Origin: Rhodococcoides kroppenstedtii | Lineage (GTDB): Bacteria; Actinomycetota; Actinomycetes; Mycobacteriales; Mycobacteriaceae | Assembly: GCF_900111805.1 (NCBI RefSeq) | Contig: NZ_FOJN01000014.1 | Coordinates: 58,695-122,694, forward strand | Direction of reading: 5' to 3' | DNA: 64,000 nt | Shown here: one piece after another, positions 43,400-53,356 of the stretch | Layout: each line of letters starts with the position of its first letter | Position numbering within the stretch: the stretch's first letter is position 1 | Position numbers and translations under genes: made by a program | The notes under the pieces: model-generated | Seen by the model: only the letters and a program-made list of their open reading frames with translations | Database searches by the model: none | Told to the model about the DNA's origin: nothing

Positions 43400-44662
43400 G
43401 TGAGCAACATGCAGGCACAGGTCACCTCGAGCGACCGCAGCTTCCACGTCGAGGGATACGAGAAGATCGAGTACGACCTCGTGTACGTCGACGGCGTCTT
43501 CGACACCGCGAACACCGAACTGGCGGACAGCTACCGGCCCTACGGCCGCGTGCTGATGGTGGTCGACGAGTCGGTGCTCGACCACTACGGCGACCGGATT
43601 CGGGCGTACTTCGATCACTTCGGCATCGACCTCACCGTCGTCGAGGTGCACATCGCGGAGACCGCGAAGTCCCTCGAGACGTTCGAGCGCATCGTCGGCG
43701 AGTTCGACTCCTTCGGGCTCGTCCGTACCGAGCCGGTCCTCGTGGTGGGCGGCGGCCTCACCACCGACGTCGCCGGATTCGCCTGTGCCAGCTACCGCCG
43801 CAACACGCCGTACATTCGCATCCCCACCACGCTGATCGGTCTGATCGACGCCTCCGTGTCCATCAAGGTCGCGGTCAACTACGGCAAGCACAAGAACCGT
43901 CTCGGCGCCTACCACGCGTCGCAGAAGGTGTTGCTGGACTTCGGTTTCCTGGCCACCCTGCCCGAGGACCAGGTCCGTAACGGCATGGCCGAGCTCATCA
44001 AGATCTCGGTGGTGGGCAACCTCGAGATCTTCGAGATGCTCGAGCAATACGGACCCGAGCTCCTGCGTACGCGCTTCGGTCACGTGGACGGCACTCCGGA
44101 ACTGCGGGACGTCGCCCACCGCCTGACGTACCAGGCGATCGAGACCATGCTCGAACTCGAGGCCCCCAATCTGCACGAGATCGACCTCGACCGCGTCATC
44201 GCGTTCGGGCACACGTGGAGCCCCACACTGGAACTGACGCCGCCGGCGCCGTTCTTCCACGGACACGCCATCAACATCGACATGGCGCTCTCCACCACCA
44301 TCGCCGAGCAGCGCGGCCACATCACGGCACAGGACCGCGATCGCGTTCTCGGGGTCATGAGCAGCATCGGCCTGGCGCTCGACTCGGACCACCTGACGCC
44401 CGAGCTGCTCACCGACGCCACCGCGTCGATTCTCAAGACGCGCGACGGGATCCTGCGGGCCGCGGTGCCCGCCCCCATCGGCACCTGCGCCTTTCTGAAC
44501 GATCTGGGGACGGACGAACTCACCGACGCCCTCAGCCTGCACAAGAAGCTGTGCCTCGAGTACGACCGGGACGGCGACGGCGTGGACATGTACACCGCCG
44601 CCGAGGACGCCGTGGACGCGACCGCGGGCACCGGCGCTCGGGGTTCGGTCCGGCGTTCGTGA
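43400..44662 (+). CDS. mysA: desmethyl-4-deoxygadusol synthase-type sugar phosphate cyclase
   Basis: 420 residues of the dehydroquinate-synthase superfamily: [67 protein letters not shown]. The [12 protein letters not shown] and LGAYHAS blocks agree with my memory of cyanobacterial DDG synthases more than with 2-epi-5-epi-valiolone synthases. It cyclises sedoheptulose 7-phosphate using NAD and a divalent metal. GTG 43400 has AGGAG upstream. First core enzyme of a mysA-B-C-D order that defines mycosporine-like amino acid clusters. Confidence 0.85.
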   Translation: MSNMQAQVTSSDRSFHVEGYEKIEYDLVYVDGVFDTANTELADSYRPYGRVLMVVDESVLDHYGDRIRAYFDHFGIDLTVVEVHIAETAKSLETFERIVGEFDSFGLVRTEPVLVVGGGLTTDVAGFACASYRRNTPYIRIPTTLIGLIDASVSIKVAVNYGKHKNRLGAYHASQKVLLDFGFLATLPEDQVRNGMAELIKISVVGNLEIFEMLEQYGPELLRTRFGHVDGTPELRDVAHRLTYQAIETMLELEAPNLHEIDLDRVIAFGHTWSPTLELTPPAPFFHGHAINIDMALSTTIAEQRGHITAQDRDRVLGVMSSIGLALDSDHLTPELLTDATASILKTRDGILRAAVPAPIGTCAFLNDLGTDELTDALSLHKKLCLEYDRDGDGVDMYTAAEDAVDATAGTGARGSVRRS

Positions 44663-45465
44663 CCGACGCGCCCCGGCCCGTCACCCCCGTCTCCCTCGTC
44701 GCCGCCGAGCTCACCGACCTCTGTCGGACGCTCGACGACGACGCGGTGGGGGCGGAGGCGGCGGGCCGTCTGCGTCGGGTCCGGGACCTCGCCGCCGGCC
44801 TGGACCCGTACCTCGACGCGATGACCACCCCGCCCTCGTCCGCGCTGGCCGACCTCGAGGAGCGGACGCGACGCCACGTCTGGTCCGAGGGCCCGCTGGA
44901 GCAGGAGATGCTCTCCGGCCACCTCGAGGGGTGGTTCCTGCGCTTCCTGGTCGGCATGACCGGCGCGCGGGACGTGCTGGAGATCGGCATGTTCACCGGA
45001 TACTCCGCACTGGCCATGGCGGAGGAGCTTCCGGGCGGCGGACGGGTGGTCGCCTGCGAGGTCGACGACAGCGTCGCCGACTTCGCGCGCGCGTGCTTCG
45101 CGGCCTCGCCCGTCGGCGATCGGATCGACGTCCGCGTCGGTCCGGCGGCCGACACGTTGGCCCGCGCCGCTCGGGCGGGCGAGTCGTTCGATCTGGTATT
45201 CGTCGACGCCGACAAACCCGGCTACGCCCGGTACCTGGACCTGCTCCTCACCACCGATCTGCTGAGACCGGGCGGGCTGATCGCGGTGGACAACACGCTG
45301 CTGCAAGGCGAGCCCTACTGCGGTGCCGGCACCCCGAACGGCCGCGCCATCGCGTCGTTCAACGAGGCCGTCGCCGCCGACCCGCGCCTCGAGCAGGTCC
45401 TGATCCCGCTGCGTGACGGGGTGACCCTGATCCGTCGTGCCCGCGTGCGAGAGCAGCCGTCGTGA
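44659..45465 (+). CDS. mysB: O-methyltransferase of 4-deoxygadusol synthesis
   Basis: 268 residues. SAM-dependent O-methyltransferase of the caffeoyl-CoA type: [41 protein letters not shown], and [12 protein letters not shown]. Together with MysA it would yield 4-deoxygadusol. GTG 44659 overlaps the mysA stop (GTGA). Length and position match MysB of mycosporine clusters. Confidence 0.85.
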   Translation: MTDAPRPVTPVSLVAAELTDLCRTLDDDAVGAEAAGRLRRVRDLAAGLDPYLDAMTTPPSSALADLEERTRRHVWSEGPLEQEMLSGHLEGWFLRFLVGMTGARDVLEIGMFTGYSALAMAEELPGGGRVVACEVDDSVADFARACFAASPVGDRIDVRVGPAADTLARAARAGESFDLVFVDADKPGYARYLDLLLTTDLLRPGGLIAVDNTLLQGEPYCGAGTPNGRAIASFNEAVAADPRLEQVLIPLRDGVTLIRRARVREQPS

Positions 45466-46760
45466 CCGGCGCGGCCCGGACGGTCGCGGTCCTCGCGGCG
45501 CTCACCCTCACCGCCCCGGTGGACCTGCTGATCGTTGCCGGCGCACGGGTGTTCGGCCGTCGCACCCCGCCCGCGCCGTCGTCACCGCAGGTGGCGCGCA
45601 CCGTGCTGGTGAACGGCGGGAAGATGACGAAGTCGCTGCAGCTGGCCCGGTCCTTCCACGCTGCCGGACATCGGGTGGTGCTGGTGGAATCCGCGAAGTA
45701 CCGGTGGACGGCACACCGCTTCTCGCGTGCGGTCGACGCGTTCCACGTCGTCCCGGAGGCGTCGGACCCCGGCTACGTCGACGCCCTCGTCCGCGTGGCA
45801 CGCGCGGAGAACGTCGACGTGTTCGTCCCCGTGTCGTCCCCCGCGTCGTCCGTGCCCGACGCGGAGGCGGGCGCCGCCATGGGCCCGTCGGTGGACGTGG
45901 TCCACGCCGATCCGGAGACGATCCGACGAGTCGACGACAAGAACCGATTTGCCGACGCCGCACGGGAATTCGGGGTACGGGTGCCGGAATCCCATCGCAT
46001 CACCGACGCCGGGCAGATCGCCGAGATCGACCTTCCGCCGGGCCGGGACTTCGTGCTCAAGCGGATCGCCTACAACCCCGTCGGTCGGATGGATCTGACG
46101 CCGCTGCGCCGCGAGACCCCCGAGGCCAACCTCGCCTTCGCGCGTGGCCTGGGCATCTCCGAGGACGATCCGTGGATCCTGCAGGAGTTCGTCACCGGGC
46201 GCGAATACTGCACGCACGGCACGGTGCGGAACGGGTCCCTTCAGGTGTACGGGTGCTGCGAATCCTCGGCGTTCCAGATCAACTACGCCATGGTCGACAA
46301 GCCCGTCATCCTCCACTGGGTGGAGACGTTCGTCGCGAAACTCGGTGCCACCGGCCAGTTCTCGTTCGACTTCATCGAGAACGGGCACGGGGAGGTGTTC
46401 GCGATCGAATGCAATCCGCGCACCCACTCCGCGATCACGATGTTCCACGACCACCCGGACGTCGCGGCAGCGTACCTCGGGTCCGAACGCGACGTGATCA
46501 CCCCGCTCCCTTCCTCCCGCCCCACGTACTGGCTGTACCACGAGGTCTGGCGGCTGCTGACCGAACCGCGTCGTCTCTCCCGGCTCCGCACCATCGCGCG
46601 CGGGCGGGACGCGGTACTGACCGGGTGGGATCCGTGGCCGTGGTTCCTCCTCCACCACCTGCACGTGCCGTCGCTGCTGCTGGCCAACCTGCGCTCCGGA
46701 CGCGGGTGGAGCCGGATCGACTTCAACATCGGCAAGCTGGTCGAACAGGGCGGTGACTGA
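45462..46760 (+). CDS. mysC: ATP-grasp ligase forming mycosporine-glycine
   Basis: 432 residues. ATP-grasp enzyme; an N-terminal hydrophobic segment (about 5-30) may anchor it to the membrane. ATP-grasp features: DDKNRFADAAREFGV, FVLKRIAYN, LQEFVTGREYC, FIENGHGEVFAIECNPRTHS. MysC couples glycine to 4-deoxygadusol. GTG 45462 overlaps the mysB stop. The C-terminal tail (about 355-432) is longer than the catalytic core and is typical of MysC. Confidence 0.83.
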   Translation: MTGAARTVAVLAALTLTAPVDLLIVAGARVFGRRTPPAPSSPQVARTVLVNGGKMTKSLQLARSFHAAGHRVVLVESAKYRWTAHRFSRAVDAFHVVPEASDPGYVDALVRVARAENVDVFVPVSSPASSVPDAEAGAAMGPSVDVVHADPETIRRVDDKNRFADAAREFGVRVPESHRITDAGQIAEIDLPPGRDFVLKRIAYNPVGRMDLTPLRRETPEANLAFARGLGISEDDPWILQEFVTGREYCTHGTVRNGSLQVYGCCESSAFQINYAMVDKPVILHWVETFVAKLGATGQFSFDFIENGHGEVFAIECNPRTHSAITMFHDHPDVAAAYLGSERDVITPLPSSRPTYWLYHEVWRLLTEPRRLSRLRTIARGRDAVLTGWDPWPWFLLHHLHVPSLLLANLRSGRGWSRIDFNIGKLVEQGGD

Positions 46761-47874
46761 CGTGGCCGCACCCCGGCGTGACCGCACCACGGTGCTGCAT
46801 CTCGTCGGCTCCGCCGTGGACGAGTTCCATGCCGACCTCTCCCGCGTCTACGCGGCCGACGCGCTGCGCACGCTCGACGATCCCGCGCGGTTCCGCACGA
46901 TCGTCGCGTCCGTCGACCCGGACCGGACGTGGCGCTTCGCCGAGGACATGGCGGGACTCGACGGCGCCACGCCGCTGCCCCTGTCCGACGCCGTGGCGCA
47001 CATCGAGTCCCTGGGCGTCGACGTGATCCTCCCGCAGATGTTCTGCCTGCCGGGGATGACCACCTATCGCGCGCTGGCCGACCTCCTCGGAATCCCGTTG
47101 CTGGGCAACGGGGCCGACCTGATGGCCCTGACCGCGGACAAGGCGAGGACACGCGCCGTCGTCGCCGACGCGGGCGTCCCGGTACCCACGGGCCGAGTCC
47201 TCACCGCCACCGGCGAGCCCGAGGGGACGCTGCCGACTCCCCCGCTGCCGGCCGTCGTCAAACCGGCCGACTCCGACAACTCGGTCGGCGTCACCCTCGT
47301 GCGCACGCCGGAGCAGTTCGACGCCGCCGTGACGGAGGCCTCGCAGTTCTCCTCGCGTGTGCTGGTGGAGGACTACGTCGAGCTGGGCCGCGAAGTACGC
47401 TGCGGCGTGGTGGTTCTGGACGGGGGACCGGTGTGCCTGCCGCTCGAGGAGTACGCGGTCGACGCGGCCACGGCGCCCATCCGCACCCGCGAGGACAAGC
47501 TCGGGCGCTCGGACGACGGGGAGCTCTACCTCGCAGCGAAGACCGTCGACCGCGCGTGGATCGTGCCCACCGACGATCCGGTGACGGCCCGCGTCCACGA
47601 CCTCGCTCTCCGCGCCCACGCGGCCCTCGGTTGTCGCTACTACAGCCTGTTCGACTTCCGCATCGACCCCGAGGGCAACCCGTGGTTCCTCGAGGCGGGC
47701 CTCTACTGCTCCTACGCCCGCGGCAGCGTGGTGACCACCATGGCCGCGGCCGCGGGCATCGACGCCCGCACTCTGTTCGACCACGGATTGCGAGAGGTGG
47801 AGCGGCTCACCGGATCTCGCGTGCCCCGCCCCGACGACCACGCCGATCGGCCCGAGAAAGGAACCCCGTCATGA
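46753..47874 (+). CDS. mysD: D-Ala-D-Ala ligase-like enzyme adding the second amino acid
   Basis: 373 residues of the D-Ala-D-Ala ligase/ATP-grasp fold: MALTADKARTRAVVADAGVPVP, VVKPADSDNSVGV, VEDYVELGREVRCGVV, FDFRIDPEGNPWFLEAG. MysD condenses mycosporine-glycine with Ser, Thr or another amino acid to make imino-mycosporines such as shinorine. GTG 46753 gives an 8-base overlap with mysC; GTG 46762 is also possible. Amino acid specificity cannot be read. Confidence 0.83.
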   Translation: MTDVAAPRRDRTTVLHLVGSAVDEFHADLSRVYAADALRTLDDPARFRTIVASVDPDRTWRFAEDMAGLDGATPLPLSDAVAHIESLGVDVILPQMFCLPGMTTYRALADLLGIPLLGNGADLMALTADKARTRAVVADAGVPVPTGRVLTATGEPEGTLPTPPLPAVVKPADSDNSVGVTLVRTPEQFDAAVTEASQFSSRVLVEDYVELGREVRCGVVVLDGGPVCLPLEEYAVDAATAPIRTREDKLGRSDDGELYLAAKTVDRAWIVPTDDPVTARVHDLALRAHAALGCRYYSLFDFRIDPEGNPWFLEAGLYCSYARGSVVTTMAAAAGIDARTLFDHGLREVERLTGSRVPRPDDHADRPEKGTPS

Positions 47875-48668
47875 AAACCCATGCTCTCGACCCCGTGGGG
47901 GTGGACGTCAGCGACGCCCGCATCCAGGACCTCACCGACGACCGGATCGACGAGGTCCGCCACCTCGCGGCCGAACACGGCGTGGTGGTGTTCCGCGATC
48001 AGGAGATCGACGACACCGACTTCGAGGAGTTCCTCCGACGTCTCGGCGCACCGGTGTTCACGCAGGGCGAGACGCCGGTCGACGGTCACCCGGACCTCAA
48101 CGTCATCACCAACGCCGGCCGAACCACCGCCCCGACGTCGACGTTCCACGTCGACACCAGTTACGTCGCCGACCCGCCCGCCTACACGGCGCTGCGGGCG
48201 GTCACGGTGCCCGAGTCCGGCGGACAGACGCTGTTCAGCAACCAGTACCGAGCCTGGGACACACTGCCGGAGGACCTGCGTGCGGACCTCGAGACGCGGA
48301 CGATGACGCACGTCGTCACCGGTCTCGACCTGCCGGACGACGCGGAGACGTCCGCCGAGCATCCCGTGGTGACGGTGCATCCGATCACGGGTCGGTCGTC
48401 GTTGTTCCTGTCCACGCCGAAGCGGTGCGCCGCGATCAGCGGGCTGTCGGCGGACGAGACCGCGGAGACCGTGGCGCGGCTCTACGAGCACTCGACGGCC
48501 GACGAGAACGTGCACCGTCATTCCTGGCGGCCCGGCGACGTCGTCCTGTGGGACAACCGGTGCGTCATGCACCGCGCGGACCACTCCGATATGGTCGGCG
48601 AGCGCACGATGCATCGGGGCATGGCCACCGACGGCCGCCTCACCGCAGCACCGCACGCCCCTCGCTGA
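47871..48668 (+). CDS. TauD-type Fe(II)/2-oxoglutarate dioxygenase of the mycosporine operon
   Basis: 265 residues. Iron ligands HxD in TFHVDTSY and the distal His in CVMHRADH, with the 2-oxoglutarate Arg in ERTMHRG. ATG 47871 overlaps the mysD stop (ATGA), so it is the last gene of the operon. Cyanobacterial clusters carry a different 2-oxoglutarate oxygenase, MysH, that makes palythines; this protein may play a similar tailoring role but belongs to the TauD branch. Its 3' end overlaps the LysR gene by 29 bases, tail to tail. Confidence 0.82.
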   Translation: MKTHALDPVGVDVSDARIQDLTDDRIDEVRHLAAEHGVVVFRDQEIDDTDFEEFLRRLGAPVFTQGETPVDGHPDLNVITNAGRTTAPTSTFHVDTSYVADPPAYTALRAVTVPESGGQTLFSNQYRAWDTLPEDLRADLETRTMTHVVTGLDLPDDAETSAEHPVVTVHPITGRSSLFLSTPKRCAAISGLSADETAETVARLYEHSTADENVHRHSWRPGDVVLWDNRCVMHRADHSDMVGERTMHRGMATDGRLTAAPHAPR

Positions 48669-49554
48669 TCACCAGATCACGGAACGCGGCGGCCTGCGGC
48701 GGCAGGACGCGGTCGGACCAGACCATCCCGATCCGACGTTCGGCGTGGGCGTCCGACAACGGCAGATCGACGGTGTGCGCCTGCACCGGTTCCGACGGGC
48801 GGGCCTCGGGCGGAAGCACGCTGACGCCCAGCCCGGCACCGACCAGCCCCCGGACGGTGTGGATGTCCTGCCCCTGGAAGGCGATGGCGGGAGTACTTCC
48901 CGCAGCGCGCCACAGGACTTCGTGCACGGATCGAATGCCGTATCCGTGGGCCATCGTGACCCACGGCTCGTCCGCGACGTCGGTCACGGCGCGCGGAACG
49001 TCGGGGCGATCGGCGAGGCGGTGCCCGGCGGGAACCACCAGGACGAGACGTTCGGAGAACAGCTCGGTCGATCGGTCACGGTGCTCGTCGCCGAGCGCGA
49101 CGAACGCGACGTCGCTCTCGCCTCTATCGAGTCGGGCCAGGCAACGATCACGGGCACCCTGGTCCAGCTCCACCGTGACACCCGAACGGTCCCGTCTGAA
49201 CCGCTCGATCAGGCGGGGGACCACCCGCTCACCGAGGGTGTTCTGGAACGCGATGGCCACCCGCCCTCGCACACGCGCGTCCTCGTCGGCCATCGCCTCG
49301 AGGCCGGTCTCGATCTCGCGGACCGCGCGGGCGAGATAGGGCACCAGCACGTGACCGGCGGGCGTCAGCGCGATGCCACGGCCGCGCCGTTCGACCAGGT
49401 CGACCCCGAGCGCGGCGGCAGCGCGCGCGAGGTGGCGGCTCACGGTGGGTTGCGGAACCCCGAGGAGATGGGCGGCGTCGGTGACGTGTTCGGTCTCGGC
49501 GACGGCGAGCACCGTACGCACGAGCGGGAGGAGTGCATCGATCTCGGTCCTCAT
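48640..49554 (-). CDS. LysR-family transcriptional regulator
   Basis: 304 residues. N-terminal winged helix-turn-helix (VLAVAETEHVTDAAHLLGVPQPTVSRHLARAAAALGV) and a LysR substrate-binding domain (RVAIAFQNTLGERVVPRLIERF, GLGVSVLP). ATG 49554 is preferred; GTG 49563 is in frame just upstream. It is divergent from the MFS gene with an 83-base gap, the common arrangement for LysR control of a neighbouring exporter. Whether it also affects the mycosporine operon is not shown. Confidence 0.87.
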   Translation of the reverse strand: MRTEIDALLPLVRTVLAVAETEHVTDAAHLLGVPQPTVSRHLARAAAALGVDLVERRGRGIALTPAGHVLVPYLARAVREIETGLEAMADEDARVRGRVAIAFQNTLGERVVPRLIERFRRDRSGVTVELDQGARDRCLARLDRGESDVAFVALGDEHRDRSTELFSERLVLVVPAGHRLADRPDVPRAVTDVADEPWVTMAHGYGIRSVHEVLWRAAGSTPAIAFQGQDIHTVRGLVGAGLGVSVLPPEARPSEPVQAHTVDLPLSDAHAERRIGMVWSDRVLPPQAAAFRDLVISEGRAVLR

Positions 49555-49637
49555 CGACCTCACCGTACGCGACTGAATGGGTTACCGAACATTCATGCAT
49601 TGGACGTATGCGTCCGAGATACCTACCGTCGGTTGAC

Positions 49638-50873
49638 GTGACCGAACGGACGACGCTCCCCCCGACCGCGGCGGATCGAGACCAGGACTGGGACGGGCAC
49701 CCGCGGGGCTCGCGCGCCTACCGACGCCTCGTGGTCGCGCTGCTCGCGGCCGGTATCGCCACGTTCGCCCAGCTCTACTCGGTCCAGGGCATCCTCCCGC
49801 TGATCGCGTCCGATCTCGGCATCACCCCGTCGCAGTCGTCGCTGGCGGTCGGCTTCGCGACGGTCGGGGTCGCGGTCTCGGTGCTGCCCTGGTCCGTGGT
49901 CGCCGACCGCCTCGGCCGGGTTCGCGCGATGAGCCTGTCCGTCGTCGCCGCGACCGTGCTCGGCCTGATCGTCCCCCTGTCCCCGTCGTTACCGATGCTG
50001 CTCGGCGTCCGCTTCCTCGAGGGCATGGCCCTCGGCGGGCTGCCCGCCATCGCCATCGCCTACGTCTCGGAGGAGGTGCATCGGCGGCACACCGCGGTCG
50101 CCGCGGCCACCTACGTCTCCGGCACCACGATCGGGGGGCTCCTCGGCCGGGTGGTCGCCGCACCCATCGCCGAACACACCGACTGGCGTCTCGGCACTCT
50201 CACCGTCTCGGTCATGGCGGCGGCCGCGGCGGCGGCGTTCCTCGCGCTCGCGCCGCAACCGCGTCGTCCGCTTCCCGCCCGCGACGACGACACCCGACTG
50301 CGGGACAAGATCCGCGCCAACCTGGCCGACCGCGGCATGCTCGCGCTCTACGGGCAGGCGTTCCTGCTCATGGGCGGATTCGTCACCGTCTACAACTACC
50401 TCGGGTTCCGGCTCGAGGCGCCGCCGTTCGGACTTCCCCAGTCGGTCATCGGCCTGCTCTTCGTGGCCTACCTGTCCGGCACGGTGTCCTCGCGGGTCGC
50501 CGGGCAACTCGCCGGTCGCCTCGGGCGACGCGCGGTGCTCGCGGGATCCACGGCCGTCATGATCGCCGGTGTCGCCCTCACCGCGGCGTCCTCGCTCGCG
50601 GTGATCCTCACCGGGCTCGTCGTGTTCACCGTCGGCTTCTTCGCCGCGCACGCCATCGCGTCGGGCTGGACGGGCCACCGCGCCACGGTGGGCCGCGCCC
50701 AGTCCGGGTCGCTCTACAACCTCTTCTACTACGCCGGCTCGTCGGTGATCGGGTGGACCGGCGGCCTGGTGTTCCAAACCGCCGGCTGGACCCCGATGGC
50801 CCTGTACGTCGCCGCCCTCGCCGTGATCGCGGCAGGGTGGGCGGCGGTGGCGCTGCGCGCCGATCGCTCCTGA
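49638..50873 (+). CDS. MFS transporter (YnfM-like)
   Basis: 411 residues from GTG 49638; about 12 membrane helices with ATFAQLYSVQGILPLIASDLGI in the first helix and VVADRLGRVRAMSLS as motif A. The closest type I recognise is YnfM-like, usually next to a LysR gene. It could export a metabolite, perhaps the mycosporine product, but proximity is the only support. ATG 49608 is an alternative start. The stop is one base from the stop of the convergent TPP-enzyme gene. Confidence 0.78.
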   Translation: MTERTTLPPTAADRDQDWDGHPRGSRAYRRLVVALLAAGIATFAQLYSVQGILPLIASDLGITPSQSSLAVGFATVGVAVSVLPWSVVADRLGRVRAMSLSVVAATVLGLIVPLSPSLPMLLGVRFLEGMALGGLPAIAIAYVSEEVHRRHTAVAAATYVSGTTIGGLLGRVVAAPIAEHTDWRLGTLTVSVMAAAAAAAFLALAPQPRRPLPARDDDTRLRDKIRANLADRGMLALYGQAFLLMGGFVTVYNYLGFRLEAPPFGLPQSVIGLLFVAYLSGTVSSRVAGQLAGRLGRRAVLAGSTAVMIAGVALTAASSLAVILTGLVVFTVGFFAAHAIASGWTGHRATVGRAQSGSLYNLFYYAGSSVIGWTGGLVFQTAGWTPMALYVAALAVIAAGWAAVALRADRS

Positions 50874-50874
50874 A

Positions 50875-53277
50875 TCAGGACCGCCCGGGTTCGTCGCCCA
50901 CCAGGTCGAGGGCCGCGCGCACGACGGAATCGGTGTCGATGCCGTGCCAGCGGTAGACCTCGTCGAGCGAGCCGACCTGACCGAACCGGCTGACGCCCAG
51001 CGAGATCGACTCGACGCGGTTGACGGTCGCGAGGAAGGCCAGCGTGTGCGGGTGCCCGTCGAGCACGGTCACCATCGGCACGGCGCGCTCCGCCGGGAAC
51101 ACCCGATCGAGAATCCAGGACGATCCGTCCTGCACACCTCGGCGGGCCTGCACCGCCTCGAACAGCAGACCGGGGCTCGTGACGCAGACGACGTCGGCGT
51201 CGATGCCGAGACCGGCCAAGCGATCCGCGGCCGCGAGCGTCTCGGTCATGAGGGCGCCCATGCCCACCAGGGTGACCGCCGGGCGCTCGGCTCGGCGCAG
51301 TAGATACGCACCCGCCACGACGTGCCGCCGTCGGCGCTCGCGGGCGGCCGGATCCGTCGGCACCGCGGCGAGCGACTGGTCGACCGGACGGGTCGACAGA
51401 CGGAGGTACGACGAGGTGCCGTCGGGACGGCCGAGCTGCGCCATCGAGGCGAGCAGCGTCCATTCCACGTCGACGGCGAAGGCCGGCTCCCAGGACACGC
51501 ACCCGGGCTGCTCCAGGCCGACGGACGGGGTCGTGATGGACTGGTGCGCACCACCTTCGGCGGCGAGGGTGACGCCGGACGGCGTGCCCACCAGAATCGA
51601 CTGACCACCGGCGTAGATGCCGTAGGACCAGGGTTCGAGGGCTCGCTCGACGAACGGGTCGTACAGCACGCCGATGGGGAACAGCGGCTGACCCCACCGG
51701 CTCCACGTGGCGCCGAGCTCACCGATCAACCCCACCAGGTTGGTCTCGGCGATGCCGAGTTCCATGTGCTGACCGGTCGGCTTCTCCCGCCAGTGCATGA
51801 TCGTCTCGGGGTCGTCGGCGAACCAGTCCTGGCGCTCCTGCGGCGACCACACCCCCACCTTGTTGAGCCAGCCCGCGAGGTTGGTGGTGCTGCTGACGTC
51901 GGGACTCACGGTCACCACCCGCGCCGCCGCGTCCGGCGCGGAGCGGGTCAGGTCGAGCAACACCCGACCGAGCGCCGCCTGCGTCGTCGACGTTCCCGCC
52001 GGGGTACGACCGAAGTCCGCCGGCACGGTCGGCGGGGCCGCGGCGGATACCGCCGTCCGTCGCAGTCGACCGGCGGTGTCGGCACACAGCCGCCCGGCGC
52101 CGGAGTCGGCGTCGGGGCGCGTCCAGGGATTCTGCGGGTCCCGGCCGAGCTCCGCCGCGAGATCCTCGAATTGCTCGACGGTGAGCAGCGCCGAGTGGTT
52201 CTGCGGGTGCCCCTCGGTCGGGAGGCGGTGGCCCTTGATGGTGTAGGCGATGATCACCGTCGGGCGGGTGTCGTCGATCGCGTCGAAGGCGTTCCGCAAC
52301 GCGTCGAGATCGTGGCCACCGAGGTTGCGGAACGCCCGCACCAGCTCGGCGTCGTCCACGTCCGCGACCAGCGCCGAGATAGCCTCGCCGTCGGCGCCCT
52401 CGCCGGGCAGTCGGGAGCGCAGTTCGTCGGCGTCGCACCGCAGGAGACGCTGGTACTCGGGATTGGACATGCCGACGATGCGGCGGCGCAGGGCGTCGCC
52501 GCCGGGGCGGGTGAACAGCGCCTCGAGCAGCGCGCCGAACGCCACGGTGAGCACCTGCCACCCCGCGGCCCCGAACATCGCTTCCAGGCGCCCGGCGGCG
52601 ATGTTGGGCACCACTCGGTCCAGCGACTGTCGGTTGAGGTCGACGATCCACACGATCTCGCCCAGCTCGGCCACGGCCGGGTCGAGAATGGCTTCCCAGA
52701 CCGCGCCCTCGTCCAGTTCCGCGTCGCCGACCAGCGAGTACTGACGGCCGGTCGCGGGCACGTCGTGGCTCACGGTGTCCGGTCCGCCGAACGCGGTGTC
52801 GACGTAGCGCCGCGCCATGGCGCCCCAGATCGGTGCGGTGGCACCGATGCCGACCGAGCCCGTGGAGTAGTCCACCGGATCGGGGTCCTTCGCCCGGCTC
52901 GGGTAGGACTGCAGCCCGCCGAACTCGCGCAGCGTGGTCAGATAGCGCTGGTCGAGCTCACCGAGCAGGTAGTTGATCGCGTGCAGGACGGGCGACGCAT
53001 GGGGCTTGACCGACACGCGGTCCTCGGGCCGCAGCTGCTCGAACCACAGCTCGGTCATGATGGTCACCAACGACGCGCTGGACGCCTGGTGGCCGCCGAC
53101 TTTCATGCCCGAGGGATTCGGACGAACCCGGTTGGCGTGGTGGATCATCGCGGTGGCGATCCACAGCACGGAGTCCTCGACGTCCCGCAGCACGTCGCGC
53201 TCGGGCGAGGCCACCCCCGGCCGCGCCCGCACCTCGATCGCGCTGCTCGCGTCCGTCGTGTCCATCGTGTCCGTCAT
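50875..53277 (-). CDS. AceE/transketolase-like TPP-dependent enzyme
   Basis: 800 residues, similar in design to the homodimeric pyruvate dehydrogenase E1 (AceE): TPP motif GDAELDEGAVWEAI, VDLNRQSLDRV, the NPWTRPDADS region, GIAETNLVGLIGELG with the catalytic Glu in the pyrimidine-binding domain, then a transketolase C-terminal domain. AceE is usually about 890-930 residues, so this is a shorter paralogue. The substrate may be another 2-oxo acid. ATG 53277 is preceded by a run of five G. A hairpin separates it from the ABM gene, so it probably has its own promoter. Confidence 0.78.
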   Translation of the reverse strand: MTDTMDTTDASSAIEVRARPGVASPERDVLRDVEDSVLWIATAMIHHANRVRPNPSGMKVGGHQASSASLVTIMTELWFEQLRPEDRVSVKPHASPVLHAINYLLGELDQRYLTTLREFGGLQSYPSRAKDPDPVDYSTGSVGIGATAPIWGAMARRYVDTAFGGPDTVSHDVPATGRQYSLVGDAELDEGAVWEAILDPAVAELGEIVWIVDLNRQSLDRVVPNIAAGRLEAMFGAAGWQVLTVAFGALLEALFTRPGGDALRRRIVGMSNPEYQRLLRCDADELRSRLPGEGADGEAISALVADVDDAELVRAFRNLGGHDLDALRNAFDAIDDTRPTVIIAYTIKGHRLPTEGHPQNHSALLTVEQFEDLAAELGRDPQNPWTRPDADSGAGRLCADTAGRLRRTAVSAAAPPTVPADFGRTPAGTSTTQAALGRVLLDLTRSAPDAAARVVTVSPDVSSTTNLAGWLNKVGVWSPQERQDWFADDPETIMHWREKPTGQHMELGIAETNLVGLIGELGATWSRWGQPLFPIGVLYDPFVERALEPWSYGIYAGGQSILVGTPSGVTLAAEGGAHQSITTPSVGLEQPGCVSWEPAFAVDVEWTLLASMAQLGRPDGTSSYLRLSTRPVDQSLAAVPTDPAARERRRRHVVAGAYLLRRAERPAVTLVGMGALMTETLAAADRLAGLGIDADVVCVTSPGLLFEAVQARRGVQDGSSWILDRVFPAERAVPMVTVLDGHPHTLAFLATVNRVESISLGVSRFGQVGSLDEVYRWHGIDTDSVVRAALDLVGDEPGRS

Positions 53278-53356
53278 CCCAACCCCCTGATCGTGTACGG
53301 CCTGCGCAGAACGCAATCCTCAGTCGATCATTACCGGCCAGTAGGAACAACAGTGC

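Noticed and set aside
43400..44662. MysA read as an ordinary 3-dehydroquinate synthase (AroB)
   Set aside because: The [12 protein letters not shown] and LGAYHAS blocks and the mysB-mysC-mysD neighbours fit sugar phosphate cyclases of mycosporine clusters; no shikimate gene is adjacent.
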